From contig JAKBAP010000004.1 in NCBI GenBank assembly GCA_021808995.1, positions 1,678-37,254 of the forward strand: 35,577 nucleotides of DNA, read 5' to 3'. Below the pieces are notes generated by a model. That model was given only the letters and a program-made list of their open reading frames with translations. It did no database searches and had not been told where the DNA came from. Made by a program: the position numbers and the translations under genes. Numbering within the stretch: the first letter of the stretch is position 1; each line of letters begins with the position of its first letter. Below, one piece after another: positions 1 through 7,469 of this stretch. This stretch comes from Planctomycetota bacterium (GTDB lineage: Bacteria; Planctomycetota; Planctomycetia; Isosphaerales; Isosphaeraceae).

Positions 1-812
1 AGGGCCGCGCGGATAATGCCCGTGTACAGAACCGGAAGACCGACTCGGCCTCGTCCAAGCTGTCGCACGGCCGCCCGGAGGGTCTCGAGATTCGACCCCA
101 CCAGCAAAAGCGCGCACGCCGGCAAGAGCGCGGGAACGGACGTTTGCCCGATCACGGCCAGCACCACCGACGTATTCGCAAGAGCGAAGCCAGGGGACTT
201 GGGCTCATCACCCCCCCCCGCGAGGCTCGAACGGTGTCTGGCGCGATCAAGCGCCTCCATGATCCGACTCAGCGTGGTCTGGGCCGGGTCGTATTCGATC
301 AGAACGCACCCCGTCGTCTTGCTCGCGACCGAGCGAGTCACGCCAGCCGCGTCCCGCGCCGCCATGCGAACCCGCTCGAAGGCCCCCCTGTCCTTGAGCA
401 AATCCTCATGGCGAAGGCGGACCCGTCCCGGCCGCTGATGAACCATCGCCCAGGTGGTCAGGCTTGAGCCGATCCGGCGCACGGTAACCCGAGGGCGATC
501 GACGATCAGGTCCCGCACGATCGAGCCGGCCGAAACGGCCGCCGTCGAGTCCGCTCCGCGAATCGTCTGGGCCAGGCGCTCGAGCAAGACGAGCAGCCTG
601 TCGGCCGCGACGGGAACCACCAGGGCCTCGCCGAGATCGCGGTTAATCTCAACGCTCGCGACCTCGGGAAGAGCCAGGACTCGCTTGAGGAAGAGCGTCC
701 CGAGCTCAGCCAGCCGAGACCCAAACACATCCGCGTCGCGCACGACGACCCCGCCGGCCCCCGAGGGCACGACCGTGGAAACTACCTTGGCCGCGAGCGC
801 GAGATCGTTCAC
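1..812 (-). CDS. N-terminal part of a second P-type ATPase-like protein with HMA2-type domains (runs off window)
   Basis: The ORF track misses this gene because it is open at the window edge. It reads without a stop from a GTG at 812 to base 1 (about 270 residues), with a GGAGG six bases before the GTG; the nearby ATG frame stops after four codons. The N-terminal half (VVVRDADVFGSRL, LALPEVASVEINRDLG) matches the N-terminal domain of the ATPase at 1945-4590. The next part (RPGRVRLRHEDLL, TGCVLIEYDPAQTTLSRIME) matches that protein's PGRLRL...VLVQYDP domain, then a hydrophobic stretch (TSVVLAVIGQTSVPALLPAC) begins. I infer a paralogous membrane ATPase whose catalytic core lies outside the window. 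Neither N-terminal domain has a CxxC metal motif. It is the last visible gene of a minus-strand cluster, 47 bp after the 65-aa gene. If the core were absent it would be a stand-alone HMA2-domain protein. Confidence 0.75.
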   Translation of the reverse strand, partial: MNDLALAAKVVSTVVPSGAGGVVVRDADVFGSRLAELGTLFLKRVLALPEVASVEINRDLGEALVVPVAADRLLVLLERLAQTIRGADSTAAVSAGSIVRDLIVDRPRVTVRRIGSSLTTWAMVHQRPGRVRLRHEDLLKDRGAFERVRMAARDAAGVTRSVASKTTGCVLIEYDPAQTTLSRIMEALDRARHRSSLAGGGDEPKSPGFALANTSVVLAVIGQTSVPALLPACALLLVGSNLETLRAAVRQLGRGRVGLPVLYTGIIRAA

Positions 813-859
813 GGAACCTCCATTCGTGGGGTTCGGGACGAGGAGACGCGGAAACGAGC

Positions 860-1057
860 TCACTCGGCGACAAAGGGACGCAGCGATCCGCTCTCGACCA
901 TTTGCTCAAGCATCGTGGCGATCTCGCTCTCTTGACGGTCGAAGACGTTGAATACCATGCGCAATTGGTGCCGCCGCCGCTCGACTTCGTAACCGAAGTA
1001 GAGCAGGCCGAGCGTCCCCACGATAATCGTTGTGATCGAAACTTCCTCGCCGTTCAT
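860..1057 (-). CDS. small single-pass membrane protein, unknown function
   Basis: This 65-residue protein has one predicted membrane segment (about residues 7-26, SITTIIVGTLGLLYFGYEV), then a charged, probably cytoplasmic helix (ERRRHQLRMVFNVFDRQESEI). I chose ATG 1057 because GGGAGG lies four bases upstream. An alternative ATG at 1090 overlaps the stop of the previous gene as ATGA and would add 11 residues. It sits between the 178-aa hypothetical gene and the second ATPase paralog on the same strand, so it is probably co-transcribed and may be an accessory subunit of one of the ATPases. That role is inferred from position only. No family was recognised. Confidence 0.6.
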   Translation of the reverse strand: MNGEEVSITTIIVGTLGLLYFGYEVERRRHQLRMVFNVFDRQESEIATMLEQMVESGSLRPFVAE

Positions 1058-1086
1058 GGAACCTCCCAGGCCGATGGGGACGAAAA

Positions 1087-1623
1087 TCATAGGAGCTCCG
1101 TGGTGGTCTCTCGCAAGACCCGGATCATGCCGTCTAGTCCCTCGCGATAAAGCTCCTTACGCACCGCCCGGTCCATCGGGACGACCGTGCGGTTCAAGGC
1201 GATGAAACGCAACAGCTCTTGCAGCCGGGCGAGCGCCTGCTCGGGGCTCTTGACCAGCCCCAGGTTGAGCCGAAAGCCGCGATAACCCCGATCCTTGCGC
1301 TCCGAGGGCGCGTAGCGATCATAGACCAGGATGATGGGGTCGTGCCCGATCAACCGGGGAGCCCCCTTGATGAGCTCGATCGATTGTTGCTTCGAGAGAA
1401 TGTAGATCGAGTCTTGTTTTTCGAAGGCCGCCAGGGTGGTAATGTGCGAGTGAACGACACTGGCGACCGCGCTGTTCCAGCCGGAGTCGATCAGGAAGAT
1501 GTCAAACCGTTTCGCCGCGGGATCAGGCGCTACGTCGGTGGAAGCGAATCGAAGATCGAGATCGACCTTGGGCGGCGATTTCCGCTTCTCGCCTTTCTCA
1601 TGCTTTTCGCTCTTGTCGGCCAT
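1087..1623 (-). CDS. conserved-looking hypothetical protein, soluble, unknown function
   Basis: This 178-residue protein starts with a Lys/Glu-rich tail (residues 1-20), followed by a compact alpha/beta-looking domain: FDIFLIDSGWNSAVASVVHS, then IYILSKQQSIELI, then DPIILVYDRYAP, and a C-terminal helix LQELLRFIALNRT. There is no signal peptide or membrane segment and no cysteine, so it is probably cytoplasmic. The alternating strands and helices could fit a thioredoxin-like or Rossmann-like fold, but I see no diagnostic motif and do not assign a function. GAGG precedes the ATG by seven bases. It lies 35 bp after the 103-aa gene, and its TGA overlaps a possible ATG of the next gene, so it belongs to the ATPase cluster. 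Confidence 0.7.
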   Translation of the reverse strand: MADKSEKHEKGEKRKSPPKVDLDLRFASTDVAPDPAAKRFDIFLIDSGWNSAVASVVHSHITTLAAFEKQDSIYILSKQQSIELIKGAPRLIGHDPIILVYDRYAPSERKDRGYRGFRLNLGLVKSPEQALARLQELLRFIALNRTVVPMDRAVRKELYREGLDGMIRVLRETTTELL

Positions 1624-1658
1624 GTCGGGTCCTCGGATTCGCGGGCCAGGAAGAAGGC

Positions 1659-1970
1659 TCAGAGATCGAGCTCGGTGGCGACGCTCTCAATAAAGTCCAC
1701 GGCCTGACGGCGATTGGCCTCGGTGGCCATCATCTTGGCCGCCAGGCTGAGCTCGGCGTCGACCACCATTCGTTCGTGCGTGAACCGGACGATGAACGAG
1801 ATCCATCGCGCCTTGATGACGAGCTCGGGCCTGTCCGCGCGCCACTCGAGCTCGGTTGGCGTGGGGATCTCGTTCCTGCGCTGGTGAAAGGCCGCCTGAA
1901 TCGCCGCGCGAGCGGGTGCGTCGATCGGGCGCTTGATCGGCCGTTCATAGAGCGTTTCTCTCCAGGCCAT
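1659..1970 (-). CDS. small hypothetical protein overlapping the ATPase 3' end
   Basis: This 103-residue soluble protein has no cysteine. Its middle part (ELEWRADRPELVIKARWISF, IVRFTHERMVVDAELS) looks like a small beta-sheet followed by a helix (EANRRQAVDFIESVATEL). The layout vaguely recalls the short polyhydroxyalkanoate-granule-region family (residue-level resemblance only), and I would not rely on it. The ATG at 1970 lies 26 bp inside the end of the ATPase gene in another frame, which suggests translational coupling to the ATPase and a linked function. It continues the minus-strand cluster with the 178-aa gene 35 bp downstream. Confidence 0.65.
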   Translation of the reverse strand: MAWRETLYERPIKRPIDAPARAAIQAAFHQRRNEIPTPTELEWRADRPELVIKARWISFIVRFTHERMVVDAELSLAAKMMATEANRRQAVDFIESVATELDL

Positions 1971-4590
1971 ACGCTTGCCTCAATTCCTGGGAATGGCGTT
2001 TCTCGGCCTCGAGCTCGGCGATCTTGCGAAGCGGGAGCATCCCGTTGCCAAGCGCGGCCAGGGCCGCCACGTTGTTGGTGACCACCGACGCCATGATACC
2101 GAAACCCAGCGAAAAAACTCCGATGATACACGCGATATTCGGGGCCAGGATCAACCGCCAACTCCTTCTCACATTCTGATCCAGGTCACGCGCGATGTCG
2201 CGGAGGTCACAGAGCTTTGACAAGCCCTCCTCCAGAAACACGATATGGGCCGTGTCGGTCGCGATCGACGAAGCACCTCGCAGCGAAATCGAGACGTTGG
2301 CTTGCTTGAGCGCGATCGAGTCGTTGATGCCATCTCCCACGAAGCAGACCTTTTTTCCCTCCTTTTGCAGGGCGATGACATGGTCGGCCTTGTCCGCGGG
2401 CAACACCTGGGCGAAATAACGGTCCATGCCCAGCGATTCCGCCAGCCGCCGCGTCGGTGCCTCGTGATCGCCCGAGATGATCGCGATGTGCTTGATTCCC
2501 CGCTCGCGAAGCCCCTTGACGATCGCCTTCACCTCCGGGCGAACCGCCGCGTGCAACTCTAGAGCGCCCCCAAGCGCCCCGTCGACCGCGACCATCACCA
2601 TCGTGTGCCCCTCGCGATGAGCCTGGGCAAGCCCCTCCTCGATATCCGGCGGGACTGGAACCCCCTCCAGATCCATGAACCGTCGGCTGCCGACCTTGAT
2701 CGTTCGGCCCATCACCGACACCGTGATCCCATAGCCGACCTTGTATTGGGTGTCGTCGGTCGGGGGCAATTCCAGGCCCAGCTCCTGGGCCTTGTGCAGG
2801 ATCGCAAGCGCGATCGGATGATGAAACCGCCGCTCGGCCGCCGCCGCGTACAACAAGATCCGCTCGGGCTCGAACCCCTCCGCCGCCAGCATCCGGCCCA
2901 CTTCAGGGCGTTCGCGAGTCAGGGTGCCTGTCTTATCAAACAAAACGGTGTCGACCTCGTTCATGAGCTCAAGCGCGCGCCCATCCTTGACCAGGATCCC
3001 CTTGTTGGCGCAGAGCGCCAGCGACGACAGCATCGCCAGCGGGGCGGCCATCCGAATGCCCGTGCCAAAATCGCTATTAAGCACCGCGACAGCACCCCCA
3101 GGACCCATCGTCGCCATCCCCAGAGCCCCCACGGCCAGCGTGGGAATCACCGCCTTGTCGGCCAACCGCTCTCCCTTGTGCTGCGAGCTGAGCTTATAAC
3201 CGGCCGTGTCGTTCAAGATCCGGCTGATCTTCGCCGAGGCCGTGTCCGAACCCGATTTCTCGACCTCCACGAAAATCTTTCCCGCCACCATCAACGTCGC
3301 CGCGAAGACCCGGTCCCCCACTCCCTTTTCCGCCGGCGTTGATTCGCCCGTGAGGGCATGCTGGTCAATTACCGCCATCCCCTGGGCGATCACGCCGTCG
3401 ACCGGCACCACCTCTCCCGTGTTGACCACGATCGTGTCGCCTGGCTCAAGCCGATCGAGCGACACCTGGACCTCGACCCCGTCGCGATACAGCCACACGT
3501 ACCTCGGCTGCTTGCCAAACGCGTTGAGCAACAGCTTCTTCGAGTTATCCTGGGTCCGCTTGACCAGCACCTGGCCGAATCCAAGACACCAACACAGAAC
3601 CGCCCCGGGAAAGATCGCCATCGTGCCCAGACAACCGACAACGACGATCGCGTCCAGGACATCGACCCCCAGCCGACGCTCCTCGAACAACACCGCCCTG
3701 GCGCTCTTGAAGGTCGGAATCGATGTATAGGCAAGCAACAAGGCCGACGCCGGCAAGAGCCCCGGAACCGCGAACTGGGCCACCGCCGCCAGCGGCATCG
3801 AGACCGTGCAAAGGGGCAAATGCAGGTCGGGTTTGTCTTTCTCGGCCGGGTGCTCCGCGGATGTGATCGCCGACTCGAGGATCTCGATGATCTGATCCCG
3901 TGAAAGCTGCCTGGGATCATATTGCACCAGGACGGTGCCAGTCAGGGAGCTGGTCTTGTAGTAGTCGATCCCCAGCACGCTCATCAGCTCGCGCTCGATC
4001 GCCTGGCAGAGCTCCCCCTTGCGATGAAGGGCGGGGTTCTTGAGCCGGAGCCGACCAGGCAGCTCGTGCTTGATCTCCCAGTGCGTGACAATCGCGCCAT
4101 GGCGAAAATAGCGGATCGCCCCCTTCGAATCCCGCACCGGGCTCACCGAGGTGATCGTCACGCCGAGAGGCTCGGGCACGGCCGGCTTGCCATTCGCGGC
4201 GGCCTTGCCATTGGTCCCGGCGTGGACACCATTCGTACCGTGGACGCCGTTCGACCCCGCGTGAACGCCATTCGTGCCCGCGTGAACGCCATTCCTGCCG
4301 TGGACTCCATTCGCCGCCGAGCCGTTCTTGGACTCACGGGCCGGATCCAGGATGGCGGAGACGCGTTTGAGAACATGCTGGAGCGAGTAGGTCTTGGCAC
4401 AAAACCCGATCTCAGCGCGAGGGGTTTCGCTCGAGCCCACTTGGCTGCTGATCGTGACCTCGTCGACCTCGGGTGCCTGAAAGATTCGCTCGAGAAACCG
4501 CCGGCAATCCGGGTGGCCGGGCTCGGCGAAAAGCTGGCGGCTCTCAAGTTGGATCCGACCACGAGCGGGAAACCGAATCGCAAGGTCCAT
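1945..4590 (-). CDS. P-type ATPase of P1B-like type without a CPx motif
   Basis: This 881-residue membrane ATPase presumably moves a metal ion or related substrate. In order: a cysteine-poor ferredoxin-like domain (about 1-80), a linker with five NGVH units (about 94-129), an HMA2-like domain (about 170-245, HELPGRLRLKNPALHR, VLVQYDPRQLSRDQ), membrane helices, the actuator motif TGES (414-417), the phosphorylation loop DKTGT (Asp552), the N-domain HP motif (591-592) and the hinge GDGIND (752-757). In the metal-site helix, where CPC/SPC/TPC is normal, the sequence is SDFGTGIRMAAP with FGT at the CPx position (about 508-510). All ATP-handling motifs are intact, so it should be active but with unusual specificity. 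The track begins at TTG 4641; I prefer ATG 4590, where the domain begins, although its ribosome site is weak. It is the third gene of the cluster. Confidence 0.9.
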   Translation of the reverse strand: MDLAIRFPARGRIQLESRQLFAEPGHPDCRRFLERIFQAPEVDEVTISSQVGSSETPRAEIGFCAKTYSLQHVLKRVSAILDPARESKNGSAANGVHGRNGVHAGTNGVHAGSNGVHGTNGVHAGTNGKAAANGKPAVPEPLGVTITSVSPVRDSKGAIRYFRHGAIVTHWEIKHELPGRLRLKNPALHRKGELCQAIERELMSVLGIDYYKTSSLTGTVLVQYDPRQLSRDQIIEILESAITSAEHPAEKDKPDLHLPLCTVSMPLAAVAQFAVPGLLPASALLLAYTSIPTFKSARAVLFEERRLGVDVLDAIVVVGCLGTMAIFPGAVLCWCLGFGQVLVKRTQDNSKKLLLNAFGKQPRYVWLYRDGVEVQVSLDRLEPGDTIVVNTGEVVPVDGVIAQGMAVIDQHALTGESTPAEKGVGDRVFAATLMVAGKIFVEVEKSGSDTASAKISRILNDTAGYKLSSQHKGERLADKAVIPTLAVGALGMATMGPGGAVAVLNSDFGTGIRMAAPLAMLSSLALCANKGILVKDGRALELMNEVDTVLFDKTGTLTRERPEVGRMLAAEGFEPERILLYAAAAERRFHHPIALAILHKAQELGLELPPTDDTQYKVGYGITVSVMGRTIKVGSRRFMDLEGVPVPPDIEEGLAQAHREGHTMVMVAVDGALGGALELHAAVRPEVKAIVKGLRERGIKHIAIISGDHEAPTRRLAESLGMDRYFAQVLPADKADHVIALQKEGKKVCFVGDGINDSIALKQANVSISLRGASSIATDTAHIVFLEEGLSKLCDLRDIARDLDQNVRRSWRLILAPNIACIIGVFSLGFGIMASVVTNNVAALAALGNGMLPLRKIAELEAEKRHSQELRQAYGLERNAL
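4209..4311 (-). repeat. in-frame tandem repeat coding for NGVH units in the ATPase linker
   Basis: The DNA repeats an 18- or 21-base unit five times, coding NGVHGR, NGVHAGT, NGVHAGS, NGVHGT, NGVHAGT and then NGK. Length differences are whole codons, so the frame is kept. It forms a Gly/Asn/His linker between the two N-terminal domains of the ATPase. Histidines spaced every six or seven residues could bind metal (inference), or the linker may simply be flexible. The paralog at 1-812 lacks it. Confidence 0.85.
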
Positions 4591-4767
4591 GGTGTGTTTC
4601 GCTTCGTTCTCGAGACTAGGATGCCACGAACGGAGGCCCAATCAGCGCGCGAAGGCCCCCGCCGTCGTCATACGGATGACGCGGAGCCGCATTTTCGCGA
4701 GCGTCGCAGGGGTGTTGTGAAGGACCGAAAGCCGCCCGCCCGAAGCGATCGCGGCCAGTGTGAGCAA

Positions 4768-5031
4768 TCAGACCGTTTGCGATTCGACCGGTCCCGCGTC
4801 CTTGGGGGTTTGCTTCATCTCGGCCATGGCGTCCTGGACGGCCTCGACCCGTTCGGCGACGTGGCGGGCCACTTCGGAATAAGAATCGCCGACGGCCGAA
4901 CTGGCACCCGCGATCCCCGCCGCGATAATGGGACCCAATTTCTCCTTGAGCAATGGCAGATTGGCCCCAAAGGCGGCCCCGACCGCCGCCCCCGCGGCGA
5001 AAAACAGCATCTCGGACTTGGTCACCGGCAT
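4768..5031 (-). CDS. small Gly/Ala-rich membrane-associated protein, possible ATPase partner
   Basis: This 87-residue protein begins with a weakly hydrophobic segment rich in small residues (SEMLFFAAGAAVGAAFGANL), then a second one (LGPIIAAGIAGASSAVG), then an amphipathic helix (ARHVAERVEAVQDAMAEMKQ). I chose ATG 5031 because GGGGAGG lies nine bases upstream; the track's longer version has an Arg-rich front end and no ribosome site. The layout of a small-residue membrane helix plus charged helix is like YtxH-type and DUF1490-type proteins. DUF1490 proteins such as mycobacterial PacL1 sit next to metal ATPases like CtpC and help them. The analogy is structural and positional, not proven homology, and the metal-binding tail of PacL1 is not seen here. 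It precedes the ATPase by 177 bp. Confidence 0.65.
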   Translation of the reverse strand: MPVTKSEMLFFAAGAAVGAAFGANLPLLKEKLGPIIAAGIAGASSAVGDSYSEVARHVAERVEAVQDAMAEMKQTPKDAGPVESQTV

Positions 5032-5237
5032 CGCGTTCGGCCTCCCCTTCCGAAAAGACTCGCGGCAAGGGTCTTGTCCATCCCTTGCCATCACCAAGGC
5101 ACGGGGCAATTCCCCCAGGCCACGGAACCCGTGAATTCAGACACCTTCATGTTACGTCCTGGGTCAACCACCGGTTCAGAGCATCCGCGCATTACCCCTC
5201 GATTCGTGCCCGCCGATCAGCGAGGTCCCGGAGATCA

Positions 5238-5585
5238 TCAACTCTCGAGGGGCGCGGGGGGTTCCACCATCGGTCGACTCTTGATCTGGTCGATGGCGTC
5301 CCGAGCGGCCTTGGCCCCGTCCACCAGTCCATTCACCATCGCGTTTTCAGTCGGGATCGATCGCGCCAGGAACACCGTCGGAAAGACCACTCCGTACGAA
5401 AGGCTGTAACTCGTCGTGTAGACAAGCCGCGACACGAACCGGCCAAGGACTGGAAGCGACCTCTCCACCGAGGCCCTGGCGTCGGAGGCCCCATCCTTGG
5501 CAGCCTGGAGCGCCGTCTCCATCGCGTCGGCCACGTTTTTCAAAGGATCGCTCGACGCGGCTTCGGTGGCAACATTCTCAGACAT
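5238..5585 (-). CDS. small membrane-associated protein, first gene of the ATPase cluster
   Basis: This 115-residue protein has an Ala-rich amphipathic helix (about 15-45, DPLKNVADAMETALQAAKDG), a moderately hydrophobic middle (about 47-75, VLGRFVSRLVYTTSYSLSYG, VVFPTVFLA), another helix (GLVDGAKAARDAIDQIKS) and a Pro-rich tail. It contains no cysteine or histidine. AGGGG lies nine bases before the ATG. It resembles the neighbouring 87-aa protein in general design, so the pair may form a membrane scaffold for the ATPases (inference). No family was recognised. It is probably the first gene of the minus-strand unit, because the 345 bp upstream are AT-rich and gene-free. Confidence 0.65.
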   Translation of the reverse strand: MSENVATEAASSDPLKNVADAMETALQAAKDGASDARASVERSLPVLGRFVSRLVYTTSYSLSYGVVFPTVFLARSIPTENAMVNGLVDGAKAARDAIDQIKSRPMVEPPAPLES

Positions 5586-5930
5586 GGATCAGCACCCCTT
5601 GCGTCTATCGTTTGATGTCCAACGCTCCGGCAACATCCCGGGCGTCCCGTGCTCCTTCGGGTTTTCACGTTCTCCCGTGTCTTCCCTGGAATCGCTTTGA
5701 AAACGCACCAGTCTCAAAGATGCACGACTCATGCCGCCAGTATGATAATTCAAGCTTCCACAAACAGACTCTTCGATTCCCTTGCTGTAAGTTAATATGG
5801 GAACTCTAGGTAGTCAAGTATAAATCAGTGAGTCGCCAAGGTTTTCATGCCTTTCGCGGTTGGGGAAAATCGGCGGCACGATGCCATTGGGCTTAATATA
5901 GCTCGGGTTGGGACCGAAAGCGGCGGCCTG
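5586..5930. other. intergenic region upstream of the ATPase cluster
   Basis: I see no credible gene here. The stretch 5700-5830 is clearly richer in A and T than its surroundings, as expected for a promoter region serving the minus-strand cluster. It also separates the end of the exchanger gene at 5931 from the first small gene. No convincing terminator hairpin was found. Confidence 0.6.
5790..5817 (-). promoter_or_regulatory. possible sigma-70-type promoter for the ATPase cluster
   Basis: On the minus strand TTGACT (5817-5812) is followed after 16 bases by TTAACT (5795-5790); an overlapping TATTAA is at a less favourable 14-base spacing. The -35 matches well and the -10 moderately. It lies about 205 bp upstream of the first gene of the cluster. 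Planctomycete promoters are poorly defined, so this is tentative. Confidence 0.25.
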
Positions 5931-6995
5931 TCATTCAACCTTGAGAAAATAAAAGCCAACGCCGAGCATCAGGAAGACGGCGACGAGCATGGCTCCTTCG
6001 AGCCAATCGGATTCGCCGTCGAAGGTGATGTTGTTGACCAGGATGACGGCGATGGCGACCGCGACGATTTCGAGCCGGGTGAACAGCAGATCCATGGGCG
6101 TGGAAGTGAACAGGCTGGCGAAGATGAGGGCAGGCGCGACGAGCAGGGCGATTTGGGTGGCCGCTCCGATGACGCTTCCGACGACCAGATCCATCTGATT
6201 CTTGCGAGCGAACGTGATGGCGTTCATGATGCTCGAGACGTTGCTGACGGAGGCCAGCAGGATGATCCCGGCGAAGACCGCGTTGAGGTGGAGCATCTTG
6301 GTGGCCGGTTCGAGCGAGTCGGTGAGGATCTCGCTCACGAAGGCCAGCGCGAGGGTCGCGCCCGCCAGATTGAGCAAGGCTCGTTTCCAGGAGCCGGTCT
6401 GGGCGAGATTGAGCTCGCGGGGTCCGGCGGTTTCGAAGAGCTTCCGGTGGGTGGCGAGCGTGTAAATCAGGCTAAGCCCGTAAACAAGGAGGAGGATGAA
6501 CGCGATTTTTCGGCTGATTTCGTGTTCGGCGGCCGGCGAGGAAAAGTGGAAAAGCGCGGGTACCATCAGGCCCACGACGGCGAGCATCATCAGGGTGGTC
6601 GACATCCGGGCCGACCGGACGTTGAACCGCTGAACCGGGTGGGTGAGCCCCCCCACGAACATCGCCAGGCCGAGGGTGAGCAGCAAATTGCCCAGGATCG
6701 AGCCGGTCAGCGACGCCTTCACGACCTTGAGCAGGCCGTTCTTGAGCGCGAAAAAGCCGATGATGAGCTCGGGCGCGTTGCCCATGGAGGCGTTCAAGAG
6801 CCCCCCAAGTGTCGGCCCGATGTGGACGGCCAGTGATTCCGTCGCCCCACCCACGATTTTCGACAGGGGCACGATCGAGAGCGCGGCCGAGCCGAAAACC
6901 AGGATCGGGCTGGCTTTGGTCCACCACAAGACCGCCGCGATCGGAATCATGATTAACAAAAGGTTGAGCGTCAGCTTGACCGGCGATTCCTTCAT
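5931..6995 (-). CDS. CaCA-family cation/proton exchanger (Cax-like) with altered second motif
   Basis: This 354-residue, highly hydrophobic protein with about 10-11 membrane helices resembles Ca2+/H+ exchangers of the Cax group, which export calcium using the proton gradient. The first alpha-repeat is typical: GGLLNASMGNAPELIIGFFA (GNAPE at 72-76), followed by KASLTGSILGNLLL. The second repeat is recognisable (AGIILLASVSNVSSIMNAIT, then MDLVVGSVIGAATQIAL), but the usual GNAAEH is SNVSSI at 251-256, so the second acidic residue and its histidine are missing. The C-terminal helix pair (VNNITFDGESDWLEGAML) is normal. Loss of one catalytic Glu should change ion choice or activity. It is monocistronic, facing a divergent DUF4432 gene. 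Confidence 0.88.
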   Translation of the reverse strand: MKESPVKLTLNLLLIMIPIAAVLWWTKASPILVFGSAALSIVPLSKIVGGATESLAVHIGPTLGGLLNASMGNAPELIIGFFALKNGLLKVVKASLTGSILGNLLLTLGLAMFVGGLTHPVQRFNVRSARMSTTLMMLAVVGLMVPALFHFSSPAAEHEISRKIAFILLLVYGLSLIYTLATHRKLFETAGPRELNLAQTGSWKRALLNLAGATLALAFVSEILTDSLEPATKMLHLNAVFAGIILLASVSNVSSIMNAITFARKNQMDLVVGSVIGAATQIALLVAPALIFASLFTSTPMDLLFTRLEIVAVAIAVILVNNITFDGESDWLEGAMLVAVFLMLGVGFYFLKVE

Positions 6996-7014
6996 TCCGA
7001 TTGACTTTCTCTAG

Positions 7015-7454
7015 TCATCGAGACCGCGACCGGGCATCCGAAGGGATCTCACGCGAATCGCTATAAAACCAAAACCTCTCGCATCGCCCTGGAGGACTCA
7101 AACGACACGATCCTAGGACCGATTTCACCTCTCGTCAGTCTCCATGATAGCGACAGGTTCGACAATCCTTTGATGATTCGCTCCAAGGGCGTCATTTTGG
7201 TGAACGGTCCCCGATCAGGCGAATGAGGAGAGCCCCGGCGCTGACATTCAGCCTGTCACCGAGGAGATCTCGCGATCGCCCATCGATTCCCGGTGAGCGG
7301 CCATGTTATCCTCGAAAAGTTGAATGAAAAACCTGAAGCGAGGTTGTGATTGTGTCGTCGACTCGCGAACTTCCGCTCCCAAGCCGAAGACCGAAGCCGG
7401 CTCGAGCGTGTCTCGCTAACCTTCCAACCCCAAGCCTCGCGCGGCGAGACCGCC
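7015..7454. other. intergenic region between the divergent exchanger and DUF4432 genes
   Basis: No gene is supported here. ORFs that begin in this interval are upstream extensions of the 7470 gene without a ribosome site. It should contain both divergent promoters, but I could not pick a convincing -35/-10 pair. A short palindrome TGACA-N7-TGTCA is present near 7243-7259 and could be an operator; such five-base arms also occur by chance. Confidence 0.5.
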
Positions 7455-7469
7455 ATGGAGAGCCCATTC

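Noticed and set aside
3922-5409. Plus-strand ORF of 495 codons opposite the ATPase N-terminus
   Set aside because: Its translation is the shadow of the minus-strand ATPase and small genes (Arg/His/Gly-rich, no motif); the minus frames carry real domains and ribosome sites.
5847-6836. Plus-strand ORF of 329 codons opposite the exchanger
   Set aside because: Highly charged low-complexity shadow of a membrane-protein gene, as expected for the antisense frame.
7160-7185. tRNA-like T-arm GGTTCGACAATCC
   Set aside because: No matching acceptor, D or anticodon arms could be built around it.
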